Assembly: GCA_050084515.1 (NCBI GenBank)
Contig: CM114274.1
Coordinates: forward strand, 26,784,001 to 26,848,000
Origin: Blasia pusilla
Lineage: Eukaryota > Marchantiophyta > Marchantiopsida > Blasiales
DNA length: 64,000 nucleotides
Reading direction: 5' to 3'
In this document: positions 44,120 to 57,223 of the stretch, piece by piece
Numbering within the stretch: position 1 is the stretch's first letter
Layout of the letters: each line of letters opens with the position of its first letter
Translations under genes and position numbers: made by a program
Notes under the pieces: model-generated
What the model was told of the DNA's origin: nothing
Seen by the model: only the letters and a program-made list of their open reading frames with translations
Databases searched by the model: none

Positions 44120-47100
44120 TGGTATTGACACAAGTCTTTTGAGGATTCCTCTCCTAGTGACACATGTATTTTTTAAGAAGGGAGTTAAGTTAAGTGAAGA
44201 AAGAAGAAGTGACATGAACTAAGGTGAAAGCATAATTGAGAGAAGGAAGGTACGTGACAGACGAGGAGAAAGGAGGAGAAAATGACATAAAAAAAAGTAA
44301 TCATGTATAATCCCATGGATTACATCAGCACCTGACTAGTTCTACAAGTTAAAAACTTTGGTAAATCAAAACTACCTTAAGAGCATTTCTAATTTTAGCT
44401 ACATTTATACTTCATTTAGTTCGTCCACAAATTGAAGATTATGAGGTACATATACAAGGTCTGACCATTTGGACCAAGTTCCAGCTTAGAATCAAACGGC
44501 TAAGCAAGCCAAAAAATGCCCATTTGATTTCGTTGCTTAGATCCTATCTGTGTGAGTCCAAGATGGAACCGATTGCCTCTCATTCACTCCTCCATCAATA
44601 CTACACTTAGGAATATTTATTCAAGTTGACGATCTGCATGATCTCTTGCTTTGCTAAGAATTCATGGAATCCAAGGGAGGATCACATCCCTCCATCTCTA
44701 AATTCTGATTGACTTACTCACATACAACATCCATTTAAACCTACATCTTGGATTTCTCTCCCTACCTTGGCTCCCATATCTATTATGCAAAACTTGAGAC
44801 CACGCGACTTTGGTAAGAATCACAGTGCATCATAGATGGGACATGTTGACTTTTGTGATAAGCGCCCGACCTTTTCCTTCCATATAAAACCGACAAGGGG
44901 AGAACGTCATAATAAGTTGTTTGCCTATTTTGTCTCGAGAGACTTATTTATTTTGTGGTTTCAAAACAAAAACATAACCATGTTACTATACTAATTCAAG
45001 AAATATAGGTATGAGGTTGATATTCTATAAGTTCAAAATTTATTGATCTCAGGATATACATGTAAGTATGTTTGTTAATGCGAGTAATTGTTGAGTAAGT
45101 GTAAAATAAATTTATGTGAGTAGTGTGAATGATAGAAATTGGTTAGTATTTGAGAAAAAAAATGGTGAGTATATGAATAAGAATAGAGATATTAGTTCTA
45201 TAAAGTTAAGTATAGGTGGTGCAAATGCACAACATAATATAAAATATTTAGATGCAAATGAAATAAACTTTGGATGGAGAAATTGAGATGAATTTAACAA
45301 TAATGGATTGAGAGAGTTAATTGACTACTTGGATAGAGCCTAGTGGAAATGAGCGGAAAAAAAAAAGATTAGAAGTGGACAAGCGAAGGAGTGGATTATC
45401 GGATGCAATATACTAACTCCTTTATGCACGAACGTGGAGTTTGAAGAAATCTAAACAAAACATGAGAAATTTTTATTAAGTAGTATATTAATAAGGTTAT
45501 TGAAAGTGTGTTGATGAATAGTAGAAGTTCCATTAAATTGAGTGGAAAGTTGTCAAGATCAATATTTATATTATTGAACATACAAATCGTTTGTTTTATT
45601 GTTAAATTAAACTTTTCATTCGTTTATATATTTGTACATCAAGCGTAAGAATATGAATACAAAGGATGAGAAATATATACAATATTTGAGATACAATGAC
45701 TAGAAAAAACATAATTGGGAAGAACAGTATGAAGGAATTGTGGAATCTTTCATGCATGATATATAATAAGAATACATCATTATGGAATTTTGGTAAATTT
45801 AGAAACATCATAATATAGGAAAATTCCTTTCAAAAATTATATCATAATTACCTTTGCAATAATAACAAATCATTGCAAAGGTGTAAACTAAAATGTAAAA
45901 CAAATCAAAGTTTTGAGATATTCCTAAACTACATGGATGAACAATAATGTAAACAAACACTAAAAAATGATCCTCATTACATGAAGACTTGAATATGTGG
46001 AAATATTGGTATTTTAAATGTTACTTATTGAGTTATAACCAAAAGCTAAGCATAACTTTAATAAACGAATCAATAACTCATATTTGGATTTTGTACTTTG
46101 GATTGGATGAAATTGAATGACGCATGTACTTTAAGAAAGTTCCAAACAAATAATGTATGTTTTTCAATTTTTATCATCTATTTAAGGTATATGCTCGATC
46201 ATTATATATATTATTCTCGTAATGAAGTGAAGACAACATATCACTGAGATTATCAATCTTTCTATTGAGGTTGTGAATATTATCACGAGAGTTGTATAAT
46301 TATGATACAATTCCTTGATAAATATGGAGTGAAATAATAGCACAAAAGTCATCCATAGCTACACTTGATACATAAGCTATAATTGGTTGAGTTAGTACAT
46401 CTAGTCGATAAGTAACATGCACATATGGTTGATACTTTGATTATCTCCTTGTCCTCATACGTCGAGACAGTCTACATTAATGAGTTAAATTTAGAGGAAA
46501 ATATAAAGCCATAAGTAGAATCTAACAATATTTTTTGTAGCAAAGCTCCAAATAGCAAATGTACATTCATATAAATTATTGGTCCCTTGTGCTATATGTG
46601 TTGAATATGTATTTCAACATTTAATACATCATAAAGAGACAAAATGTGGAATAGGGAAATGGAAAGAGATAGCATGCAAAATTATGTATGTAGATTATAC
46701 TAATAAGATAGCACATAAGACAAAATGCAAATATTGGTATATATAATAGTATTTAGATTGTCCTTGGATTCCAAAATGCCATTAATGAGATGTCCAAAAT
46801 TCTTCCATGAAAGTTCGAAAAAAAAAACCAAAGTGCATTGAAGCTAACATCTTTAGTATAACAAAACTTGTGAAGTTCTGATTTTTACAATAAGCACATT
46901 TCAATCCACAAACATAACACACATATGATAAGTTACTAATAGATGTATGCGCAAAAACATATTATAAAGAGTAAACAATCAAGTAAATTTTGTAAATCAT
47001 AAGAAAGTATACTTATAGTACAAAATTATGTACATTTTGCAAGTGAACCAATCAAACCATTGTTCTTTTATATGTCTAGATCAAGGTCTATTTCAAGAGG

Positions 47101-49011
47101 TGTAGAAGCTCGCTTATGTAATGCAAACACCAGTAGAATTTGTGATACATGAGGTTTTGTTAGATTTGATTGTAGCACTGTAACTTATGGCAAATTGCAA
47201 TTGGATCATTTTAACATAATAAGCAGTATTGTATGGAATATAATAACTAAATACAAATCAATGGCCATATGTAGAGGTAGGCAGAAGTCATGTCGCAAAG
47301 TTCATAATTGATGAAGTCTTATTCCTCCAAATATAAGAGTTTGCCTAATTTTCTTGAAGTCACTCCGATGGAAAATGAATGCTTCTTTTTAAAGACCTAT
47401 AAGAATACATAATACTTTTATTAGTAACAAATTTAAGAATTCATATTTACTGAAATAGAAGTAAGCAAAGGGAGAAATATAGATTACTATAAAGCAATGG
47501 AATATTGTATGGAAGACAATAGACATGTCTATCGTAGAAGCATCTTTGTTGAAGAGTCTAAATTTGTCATTTCATTCCTCATCTTAGGCAACCATCGCCT
47601 AGATTTATTTACTAGTAATTCCATACATCCATAATGTAGGTGACAATCCATGATTGTTGCAAAATATTATCCGATTATCGGTAGGCTGAACGTATCAAGG
47701 TGTTTGTGCCTTTTGCATGCTTTGAATGTCAGTGAGGATCATACATGCAAAATCTATGTATGTTCACATAACCTAATATTGAATATTACATTAAGCTTAT
47801 ACTTCCATACGAGATAGGAAATATTTATGTAATAAACACTAGTCACTTGATTGGAGGGAAGTGTTGTGTTGTTGTTGAGGTGCACTCAAATATGTGACAT
47901 GTTTGTAGAGAGAAAAGACATGAGAAGATGCTTGATGTAATTTTGTATATATATGAAACATATTGGCTTGAACTTGCATCATATTTTTACCCCTAGATTT
48001 AGTGGAATTTCCATTGCAAGTCATTTTGCAAAGATCATAACATAAATTAAAATTCACTAACTAGATATAATACAAATTATGAAATATTTTGGCCATACGT
48101 TATAAAATATGTAGACTCTAAAACACATAGTATCATGAGTTGGGTTTTAATACATACTTGCCACAACATGATACAAGCCATGAAAAGTGTAAATACGCAT
48201 TTAATTACCAATAAACACCTTCCATATATAGTTGAACCATAACTCTTGTGAGTCATTACATTCAAAGTGAAAGTGATAAATTAGTTTGTAGTAATTTTGG
48301 TGAGAAGCACACCTTAAAATAGCAGTTTTTAGTGATATTAATGAATTGAGTTGACAAACTTATCATGATTCATATTATTGTTATAATATCATCTAAATAT
48401 CCCAATGCATCCACAACTTCATAAGATCCATTTGCAACATAGAGTTATAGGTTAATGTTAGATGTTAACATAATATCACATCCCATTGTAATATAAGGCA
48501 ACTTATTATAATCATAATCTACCCAATATATAAATTCATATGTGACTAGAGCATCTATTAGAATACTAACTTTTATTTCAAATGTTTCTCTAAATAACCG
48601 TTTAAACATAGGTTATGGAATAGTTGAACATTTGATTTATGGGAGCATACAATAATAGTGTCAACATCAATGAAGTCAACTATAATGACTTCATTAACAA
48701 AGCACTTGTGAAGACAAAATTGTATTTATGAGTCAAATGGTATTATTGGTTTCATATAATTTAAGAAAACTAAGAACTATAGATTAGTATATTGCCTCAT
48801 AAGTGTAGTTAATTCATAAGATGCAGCATCAGTCAAGAATGTGAGAATGATAGGTGCAAAAGTTTACAAAATTGATCTGGTTTATGATTGCAATTTGGAG
48901 ATGAGCACATATCACCAAGAAGAATGGCCAATTTACTATTCAAAGCTTTTCGGACGTAGCATGAAATATATTAATTAATTCTCATTACCATAGTTTACAA
49001 GACGTATGGAA

Positions 49012-49323
49012 TATTGGAGATTGAGTTTCAATCAAGCTCATGAGACACATGAACTACTACATTTGGTACTCTCACGAAGTAGGGAAGCTTAATCTTGGTT
49101 AGTCAGTTAAGCACAATTATCTTAACTAGGGTTAGTTAATCATAATTAGTCTAACGTGAGACTATGGTTAAAATTAGGGTTAGGGTTGCTTATACATACC
49201 CTATAAAATTGAGAAGGGGACTAGCATCCAGTCATTTTCTCATTGCAAATTTTGTTCTCCATGGTGGTGTGTGAGTGTGAGAGTCGTTTTCCACCAATTA
49301 TGCTTCTTTAGCAGTTTTCCACA
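49012..49323 (+). repeat. Copia 5' LTR
   Basis: 312 bp, starts TATTGGAGATTGAG and ends TTTTCCACA. It has a TATAAAA box at 49202-49208 preceded by a telomere-like ATTAGGGTTAGGGTTG. TATTG instead of the common TGTTG start is seen in both LTRs. Confidence 0.9.
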
Positions 49324-49335
49324 TGGTATCAGAGC
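49324..49335 (+). other. Copia primer-binding site (tRNA-iMet)
   Basis: TGGTATCAGAGC directly after the LTR is the classic plant copia primer site complementary to the 3' end of initiator tRNA-Met. Confidence 0.95.
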
Positions 49336-49827
49336 GATAGGAGAACATCACTTAAAATTATTGGTATTTGAGGCGAGAAAAGGCAAGAGAAGGCACAATT
49401 TCAGTTTGGGAGAAGAAAATTTTGTTCAGAGCTCAATGGGTGCAGATTTCATATGGAGTTTTGTCGGTGATAAAACTTTAGAGGGCTTTCCCGCTCGATT
49501 TAGCCATTTGGGTCCGCAGCGGCTAGAACAATGCCATAGTCTGGTTCTAGCCTTCTTGTAGAGCTCGTCAAAAGCTTTCTAATGTACCAAAAATTGCTCG
49601 ATTATGATATCATGAGCTCATGCACTAGCAATTTCAATATAGGAAAGTGCAATTAGTGAAGAAAAGTTATGCAATTTGCTCTCTAAAGGCCAATTTCGAC
49701 TAGTTCTTTCATACTTTGGATCAATTTTGGCAAATTTCAGGCCAATTTCTATGTATGAGTCATCTATGCTTCAATTGGAGCAATAGGAGAGCCTGAAATT
49801 ACGTTTTTATGAGTGAAATCGTTCGTC

Positions 49828-50700
49828 ATGGAATATTCCTCAACAACAATTACATGCGAGAAGCTAGATAAGCAGAATTATAATGTCTTGAAGTTTCGCA
49901 TTAAACAATTTATCATGGATCAAGAACTATGGGAGTTTGTCATAGGTGATGAGGCCAAGCCAGAAGATGACTCAATAGACTTGAATGTTCGCGTTTGGAA
50001 TAAACGCACAAGGCAAATAATCCACTACATTTCAATAACGATCAATTTGCCAATGATAGGTCACGTTCAAGATGTTGATATTTCGAAGAAGGTATGGAAT
50101 GCAATGGAAAATCTGTTCGAGACATCTACAAAGGCCGAAAAACTTCAATCGAAACTACAATTGAATGAAATGAGGAAAGGATCGCAAACCATCAATGATT
50201 ATATTTTGAGTATCAAACATATTGTTGATCAATTGAATAGCATTAGAGTGACAGTAGAAGATTATGATCTGATCTTGTTCACTCTTCAAGGCCTTCCAAA
50301 GGATTACAAGTCCTTTGAGATCTCTATCTATGTGAGAGAGAAGTATCCAAATCTTTCAAGAGTTAGTCCCTCTATTAATCAATGAAGAGATGTGTCTAGT
50401 AGGCAGCGATAGCTCGTCTAGTCTCCAAGAGAGTGCGCTATTTGTAGTTTACGGATCAATCAGAGGTAGGGGTTGTGGCAGAAGCTTCCGTGGTCGTGGT
50501 GGATATCAAGCATATGAGGAAGAGGCACTCAATATAACGTCACTCAATCAACTACGAACGAATATCAGACACAATCACAAGGTGGTGATGATGGAAATTG
50601 TTGGGGTCAAGATCAGCAGTTGAGGGTCCCTGGATCTTGCAATTTTTGTGGGATAAAGGATCATTATGCAAAGTTTTGCTTCAAGAAGAAGGAAAATATG
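49828..50700 (+). pseudogene. Copia gag with zinc knuckle
   Basis: An ATG opens a frame (EYSSTTITCEKLDKQNY) typical of copia gag, running to a stop at 50383-50385. It continues after frameshifts through an Arg/Gly-rich stretch (RGRGCGRSFRGRGGY) to the CCHC knuckle CNFCGIKDHYAKFC at 50638-50679. The middle contains LQLNEMRKGSQTINDYILS, a conserved gag segment. Confidence 0.85.
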
Positions 50701-50839
50701 AGAACATGAGCCTTATAGCAACAAAATTATGCGAAGCAATAACACCAAGAGCAGTACCAAGAACAAAAACATTCACAAACAAAGCATATCTTGGTCATGA
50801 CTCATCATATGGGAGCAATGGTCAGGAAAGACTCGACAG

Positions 50840-52187
50840 CAGATTGGTACATTGACTCTAGTGCATCAAATCACATGACCTCACAAGCTAAATGGTTAAG
50901 TAGTTTGGAGCCGATGAAAGATCCTGTAATTGTGCTCACATGAGATGGCACTCAATATCATATCACAGGTAAAGTTCCAATAGAATCAGATGGTATTTGT
51001 GCTCTTGGAAATATTCTCTATGTTCCTACCATTGCAAGAAACATGATCTCTGTAGGACAGATAGTAGAACAAGGTTATCAAGTGAAGTTTAACGCACATG
51101 GTTATTTCATTGAAACAATGGATAACCAGACTACGATAGCCAAAAGAACTAGATCTAGCAAATTAGATGTTTCTATGCTAGAGATTCAAATAGCAATGTA
51201 TGGTCAAACCGGCCAATAAGTCACAAATCTAAATGTGTGGCATAAAAGAATTGGACATATGAATTTTCAAAGATTACAGAGTCTTTCATCATCTAATATA
51301 GTAATAGAACTCCCTAAATTAGCGAGTCCTGCTATGTTAAAGGTATGTCCTGCTTGCCAATTTGGAAAACGAGCTAGATTTCCTTTTCCAAAGCAAGGTA
51401 GAAGAGCATCTAGGATATTGGAGTTGATCCATAATGATGTGTGGACAACATCACAACATAGTCTTAGTGGTTGCTAGTATTCTGTTTCATTTATTGATGA
51501 CTTCTCTAGGTATATATGGGTATATTTTCTAAAAGCTAAGTTAGAGGTATTCTTAGTGTTCCAAACATTTAGAGTTCTAGTAGAGAAGTAGATTACACAT
51601 TCTAAAATTGCGTTGTGATGGAGGAGGAGAGTATCTTTCAACAGAGTTTGATAGTCGACTATTTACGTCAGAATGACATCCAACGTCAAGTGATTTGCCG
51701 TTACACTCCACAACAAAATATAGTGGTTGAGAGGAAGAGTCGACATATTGGTGAAGCGAAACGAGCTATGTTGAATGAGAAGAACATGCCTAAGGTATAT
51801 TAGGTAGAGATTGTAGCATGTGTAGTCTTCTTAATCAACCAAACTCCAACAACATGAGTTCATGATAGAACTCCATTCGAAGTCTTTAGAGGAAGTAAAT
51901 CTGATTTTTCCTTTTTGAAAGTATTTGGATGTATTTGTTATGCTCGTGTTCCTTTTGAGAGATGTCAAAAATTAGATCCCAAGTCTGAAAGATGTATCTT
52001 CATTGGCTATGCTGATGGAACTAAGGGGTATAAGTGCTACATTCCATCCTCTAGGCAACTTATTATTAGTCGGGATGTTGTTTTTGATGAGCTAAAGTCA
52101 TGGTATGCCCCATCTGAGCTTATTCCACCTCTAAACTCGTCTATTGAGGGGGAGAATATGACTATAAACCAACAGACATTATCTTAA
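50840..52187 (+). pseudogene. Copia protease and integrase, broken
   Basis: The protease shows WYIDSSASNHMT (DSS in place of the usual DSG) near 50846 and is interrupted by a stop. The integrase begins with the zinc-binding HKRIGHMNFQRL...CPACQFGK and continues into VSFIDDFSRYIWVYFLK. Several stops and a frameshift lie in the catalytic core. The C-terminal part KVFGCICYARVPFERCQKLD (51918 on) is intact. Confidence 0.85.
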
Positions 52188-52419
52188 ACTTCCCCAAGTA
52201 CTAGTGCGGGATTAGGAGAGGTCATAGATTCATCACTTAATCTATGAGTCCATGGATGGGAAGAGTACGTATTTAGTTTATTGACACTAGTCAGAGCTTG
52301 AGTCAAGTGTCAGAGGCATCCACCTTCTAAACAAAAACTTCGTAGATCAAGTAAAGTTACACATCTAGTTCATAGATTCATAAATCAAGGTTTCCTTGCG
52401 ACACATCATGCATATATCA

Positions 52420-53036
52420 TGATTACCCTTCAAGAATAGGAGCCGAGTTGCTTTGAAGAAGCTACAAGTAAAATCGAATGGATTGAAGCTATGGAGGAAG
52501 AGCTTGCTGCATTAAGACATCAACAGACATGAAAGCTGGTTGATATACCTTCCAGTAAGGAAGCTGTTGGATGTAAATGGGTTTATAAAATCAAGCGCAA
52601 TCAAGATGGTACAATTAATAGATACAAAGCGAGATTGATGGCTAAGGGCTATGCATAACAATATGGCATCGATTATGAGGAAACATTTAGCCATGTTGCA
52701 AAGATGGCGACTACGAGAACAGTGGTTGCAGTTGCAGTAAGTAAGAAGTGAAGATTACATCACATGGACGTCAATAATGCCTTCTTGAATGAAGATCAAT
52801 ATGAGGAGGTATCTATGTCTCAACCACCTGGATATATGAGCATCCCAAGTTTCCATTTCGCGTATGCAGGTTGAAGAAAGCTCTATACGGGCTCAAACAA
52901 GCTCCAAGAGTTTGGTATGGCAAGATTACATACGTCCTACAATAATTGGGTTTTAGGGTATATGATTATGAACCCTCGTTATATATCTTGAGAGGACAAG
53001 ATCATACAATTCTCATTGTGTTGTATGTTGACGATC
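52420..53036 (+). pseudogene. Copia reverse transcriptase, 5' part
   Basis: Recognisable pieces are AMEEELAALRH, GCKWVYKIKRNQDGTINRYK, YEETFSHVAKM and HHMDVNNAFLN, leading to LIVLYVDD at the insertion point. Stops occur where Trp, Gln or Arg codons are expected (for example QQT-stop-KLV and GYA-stop-QYG). Confidence 0.85.
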
Positions 53037-53516
53037 TGTCACATCTGAGTAGCCGATAGGCCGAGATCTATCGTGGATAGGGCGTAAGAGCCAGCGGACT
53101 ATCTTGAGTGTAACTTTTTCCCACGGTGTCGGCTGAGGTTGAGAATAGGTCTATTGTGTCAGGAACGTCGTTTCTGACAACTTTCATGTTGAGGTCTTTT
53201 ACAGCCGGATGACTTGTTGACCAGGTCACCCGCCCCTGGTAACTTGTGCGCGCAGATTACTAAGGGAAGGGCTATTTTCAGGGGAAGAGCCTTTTGTCTC
53301 TTCCCAACCCTATATAAGAGAGGAAGATGGCTTTCCTAAGCCATCTTTCTCATGTTGGGCCGTTGGAGCACCTCCCTTGTATGTGTGTGAGCTAGGACTA
53401 GGGTGCTAGCGTCCGAATTCCTTGATAGCACAGAGTGGACGAGGCTCGATATGCCGATGTAGATTGAGGAGTGGAGTTTTAGGCCGGGTGTGCCGTTCTT
53501 ACTACTCTTTATTTTT
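53037..53516 (+). repeat. Gypsy terminal block A1
   Basis: 480 bp, matches A2 (61875-62354) at equal length with scattered substitutions. It starts TGTCACATCTGAG and ends CTACTCTTTATTTTT. It is not followed by a B block. Confidence 0.92.
53311..53318 (+). promoter_or_regulatory. TATA box of the gypsy element
   Basis: TATATAAG within A1, repeated at 62149-62156 in A2. Transcription would begin about 25-30 bases downstream, inside A, so the transcript should carry A sequence at both ends. Confidence 0.7.
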
Positions 53517-54786
53517 ACATGAGAAAGATGTCAAGGGGTTGGTGGGAATTCGTTGTTTGCAGGTAGGCAAGCGAGTTGCCTTGGTCGGGAGCCCCTAGAG
53601 ACGTGTGTGTGACGTTTCGTGTCATTTTTCCTGTTCGGAAGGCCGTGGGCGGAAGCGCTGTCCATTTTTCTCAGATTTTGCTCGTGCGGATTGATGGGGG
53701 ACAACAGCCGAGTGTAGCGTGTGGTGGGACGTCGGGTGTACGCAAGTGAGGGTGTCGAGAGAGAGAAGAAAGGAAGGTTTGGGCTTGCAGCCGCCGGGGG
53801 GCTGTTAAGTAAAGACGGCTAGCTAGGTCGCGACCGGTCTAGGGTTAGGTCACGGGCGAGGGACGCGGACGGCGGACGGGCTGGGCGCGGACGGCAAAGT
53901 CGCGGGCAGACGGGAGCGGACGCCCCTCCCCCCCCTCTCTCTCTCCCCCGAGGTGGGAGGCACGCATAGGTGCGGGCGCCCCTCACAACGGGTGTGACAT
54001 GATGTTTTGGGGCGCGAGAGGGCGTTGTGAGAGTTTACGATGGAGGGGCAGTGTGCATGATGCCGACGGGCGGTCCGCATCTGTTGACGGGAGGATCGAC
54101 GTGTTGGTCAAGAGGAGTGTTATGTTACGGAGATTGTCATATCATGTGGAGGAGTGCATATTGACGGTGCAGCAGGTTGGAGGGCGTGATCAGGTTATCC
54201 ATTCGAGTCCCTTTTCCCGCACTTGTCGTGTGTGATTGAGAGTGCTGGGTATCGGGTAGTAGCTGGTGCTAGATGGGTGCAGTAATGGTGACGAGTGTAG
54301 ATTCTTTTCATGTGTAGCATGTTGGTGGATATACGGCGGTTGCCGAGTAGGGGTCGCGTGTATGACCCGAGAGAGTGTCGCTGGGTTAGGTGAGTCGGTT
54401 GGGAGGCTCATGGTGACCCCGAGTGTTGAGCGTGCGTGAGGCCTGGTATGTCATCACGGGATTGACGTTAGCATATGTGAGCTAGTGAGGCGTGTGGGAG
54501 ACTCTCGGTGAGTCTGAGTGCTTGAGTGGGTGAGTCAGGGTTTGTCATCACAGCGTTCTTCCAGGGTTCGGAAGAACGGGGTAGTGCGAGCAGTGGTAGT
54601 GGTGTGACACGGAGTGGAGTGAGATACCGAGGGGTTACGTGAGGAGCTCCTCGACATCCATCCGTGGATCGATCGTCATCACCGACACCGGGTTTGGTGG
54701 CGAGATCATCGGCAGAGAAGACGAGTAGTACTTGGCGAGGAGATGGGCGACATGGGCCATCGGGGCATGCGTCGTTTCTCGGTGCG
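53517..54786 (+). other. Gypsy 5' leader, no coding seen
   Basis: 1.27 kb between A1 and the first gag ATG, G-rich on the plus strand. No clear tRNA-complementary primer site was recognised immediately after A1. Confidence 0.6.
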
Positions 54787-56197
54787 ATGGGCACCATCGA
54801 CTTAGATGATTTCATTCAGGAGTTCGACACATGGGGCGACTTCCAGGAGATACGGACCTCGACACGGTTCAACCCTTTCATGGCATGGAACGGGTTGTTC
54901 CGGCCTGGAGGTCCTCCGATGGATGACTACATGGAGTTTCGATCACTATATTCAAGAGTGATCGATGCTGGAGGATGTATTGGGCTCCGGGTATGTGTCC
55001 ACTAGTGGTCGCGAGGCATATGATGGGATTGTGAGAGGAGAGAGACCCACACCATCGGCCGGAGACTAGATGGAGAGGAGGGCAAGTGAGACAAAGCGAT
55101 GTGGCGAGACCTCTGGTGGTAGAGGGCCACCCGGCTTCAGCCCCACAAGTGGAGTTCTTCCGGCGAGTTGGGGAAGAGCTACAGGCGTCGTCTGCACCGA
55201 AACAAGTGAAGAGTCTACAGGATTTTCAGTGACGATCGGGTGAGAGTCTGAGAGAGACATTCACACGCATGAGGAGGCTGATCATTGCTACGTTTGGAGT
55301 GACTGAGGCGCAATCAGTCCAGTATTGGTACGGGGTTTTGGACCGAGAACTACGGAGGAGAGTCTGAGATACGGTCTTTGATTCTGGAAGCCCACATTGA
55401 AGGTGGTCTTTGAGTTGTTTGAGCGTATTGAGCTCAACATGAGTGAGGAGCAGGTAGTGACCGCTGGATTTTCTCGGGAGTCGACGGGTCCACGAGCGGC
55501 GGTGACCCCACAGGTGCCACAGCAAGCGCCAGTACCACGGGAGCGGGCCAGTATGCCTAGAGAGCAGGGCGGGTACCATGAGCCTATGAGGCAACGATCC
55601 GCACCTACATATGTTGCCCAAGAGGGACCGATGTGGTCTTGTTGGACGTGTGGAGGGGCCCATAGGCAGAGAGACTGCCCACAACATGGGAGAGGACCAC
55701 CAGCGCCTCCGATTGCTCAGGAGCCACAGAGGATGGCCCCACCACAGCACCAGTGTGACCATTGCCACAGATATGGTCACACTAGGGATATATGTTTTGA
55801 CCTTCGACGAGGGGCACGCCCTGAGGTAGGCCGAGGGCCTGGGGGCGGTCGTCCTGGAGGAGGTCGGGGAGTTCTTCCTGGACGTGGTGGTAGAGGACCA
55901 CCACCAGCTAGAGGAGATGGAGCAGGAGCACCAAAGTCGGCACTTCTCTCACGCATCGATCAGTTGGAGCAGAGGATTGCTCCCATGTCGACGATGATGA
56001 AGCTTAGGGAAGGCACGGAGCTGCGAGCAGCTAGTGTGACTCCAGTCTCTACCTCTTACCCTGACCCGGGTGAGGATCTCTCCAGTATGGGACTTATGTG
56101 TAGTGCAGCCCAGGTTGAGGCAGGTGCAGTGGTGACTCGGGGTGCTGCGAGAGGCACCGAGCCATCGAGAGGTGGAGTTGAGATTGACCCACCATAG
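54787..56197 (+). pseudogene. Gypsy gag, frameshifted
   Basis: The ATG at 54787 opens GTIDLDDFIQEFDTWGDFQ and MAWNGLFRPGGPPMDDYMEF. A frameshift near 54970 is shown by the relic, which reads SRVYWALGYVSTSGREAYDG here. A second open stretch (55397-56197) holds KVVFELFERIELNMSEEQ, then two knuckles, CWTCGGAHRQRDC (C-x2-C-x3-H-x4-C) and CDHCHRYGHTRDIC (C-x2-C-x4-H-x4-C), then a Gly/Arg/Pro-rich region and a short coiled segment (LLSRIDQLEQRIAPM). It would package element RNA. Confidence 0.85.
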
Positions 56198-56331
56198 GGG
56201 ACCGATGGGCGGCAGGCGAGGGTTCCATAGTCGTTCACATTGTCGGAGGCACTACACACACCATCGATGGTGCCTCGACGACCAACGGTGCCTACAATTC
56301 AGGCACCTACGTCGACGTCACGAGGAGTGGA

Positions 56332-57009
56332 GTGACAACTCCTATGCTGGATCAAGTGGAGTCAGTGTCGACTATAGTGTTGGAGGTGGCCACTAGAGTG
56401 AGTCAGACTCTGCTATTTTCCGCCATAGAGTTGGCGACGTTGGAAGTTGGACCAGCTGAGGTGTTCTGGTTGGCCGCCATGTTGTGTGAGCGTGGAGAGA
56501 TGACTGCTTCTTGTTCAGCGGTAGTTGAGGAGGTGGTGGACTTGCCCTCAGAGCCGGTGCTTGGGACGTTTCACACAGAGTCATGGCATGCGGCGGCGGC
56601 AAAGTTGGTAGATATGCCAGCTCGACCGGCCATAGAGCGAGTAGTGGTACTGGATAACCGAGCTGGAGTATTTCGCTTGGTTAGTCCGATGGGGACGGTA
56701 TACCACCCGCAGCGCGTCCTACTTGATTCGGGAGCGCAACCCTTGATGTTAGGGAAGGCGGCGTGTTTAGCATTGGGGTTACGGAAGGCCGACATTGAGC
56801 CTTGTCCCTTCCAGATACAGACCTCGATTGGGGGTGTATCACCCACTCAGTATATGACTCGACAGGAGATTGTTATCAGAGTCCAGCCAGAGCATGCGAC
56901 GGATAGTGCTATGGTACGCACACGTGCGATTACGACACCAGCTGAGTCGTACGATGTGTTGGTGGGGAGTATAGTGTTGTATCCCCTAGGATTCATCCTT
57001 GACTTCTAG
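56332..57009 (+). pseudogene. Gypsy aspartic protease
   Basis: The retropepsin-like part is VVLDNRAGVFRLV, then RVLLDSGAQPLMLGKAACLALGL with the catalytic DSG (Asp codon near 56724), and later ESYDVLVGSIVLYPLGF. The frame stops at TAG in FILDF-stop-EETV. The relic has TGG there, so the stop is a mutation, and the reading continues to about 57155. Confidence 0.85.
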
Positions 57010-57223
57010 GAGGAGACCGTTGCTTATCGGCCAGGATGGCGGTCAGGTGATGGCCGGATAAGTCAATTACCCGTGCAGTTTGCGGGACGAGGTGGTCGAT
57101 CACGAGGCGAGTCTGTGACCACGTTGGCGGCTTTCACATGTAGTGTTAGCGGATAGTTCCACGGAGAGACATGCCATGGCGGGTGTCTCTTCCCATGTTG
57201 GCGAGGCCTCTTCACCATTGTAG

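Larger units (their letters stand above)
40791..49006. other. AT-rich intergenic region between RPB1 and the copia element
   Basis: No gene was recognised in about 8 kb. It holds simple repeats and small duplications listed separately, plus a direct repeat CATTCGTTATGCAATCGATT at 41675 and 41720. From about 44.9 to 49 kb it is strongly AT-rich with only chance frames. Confidence 0.5.
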
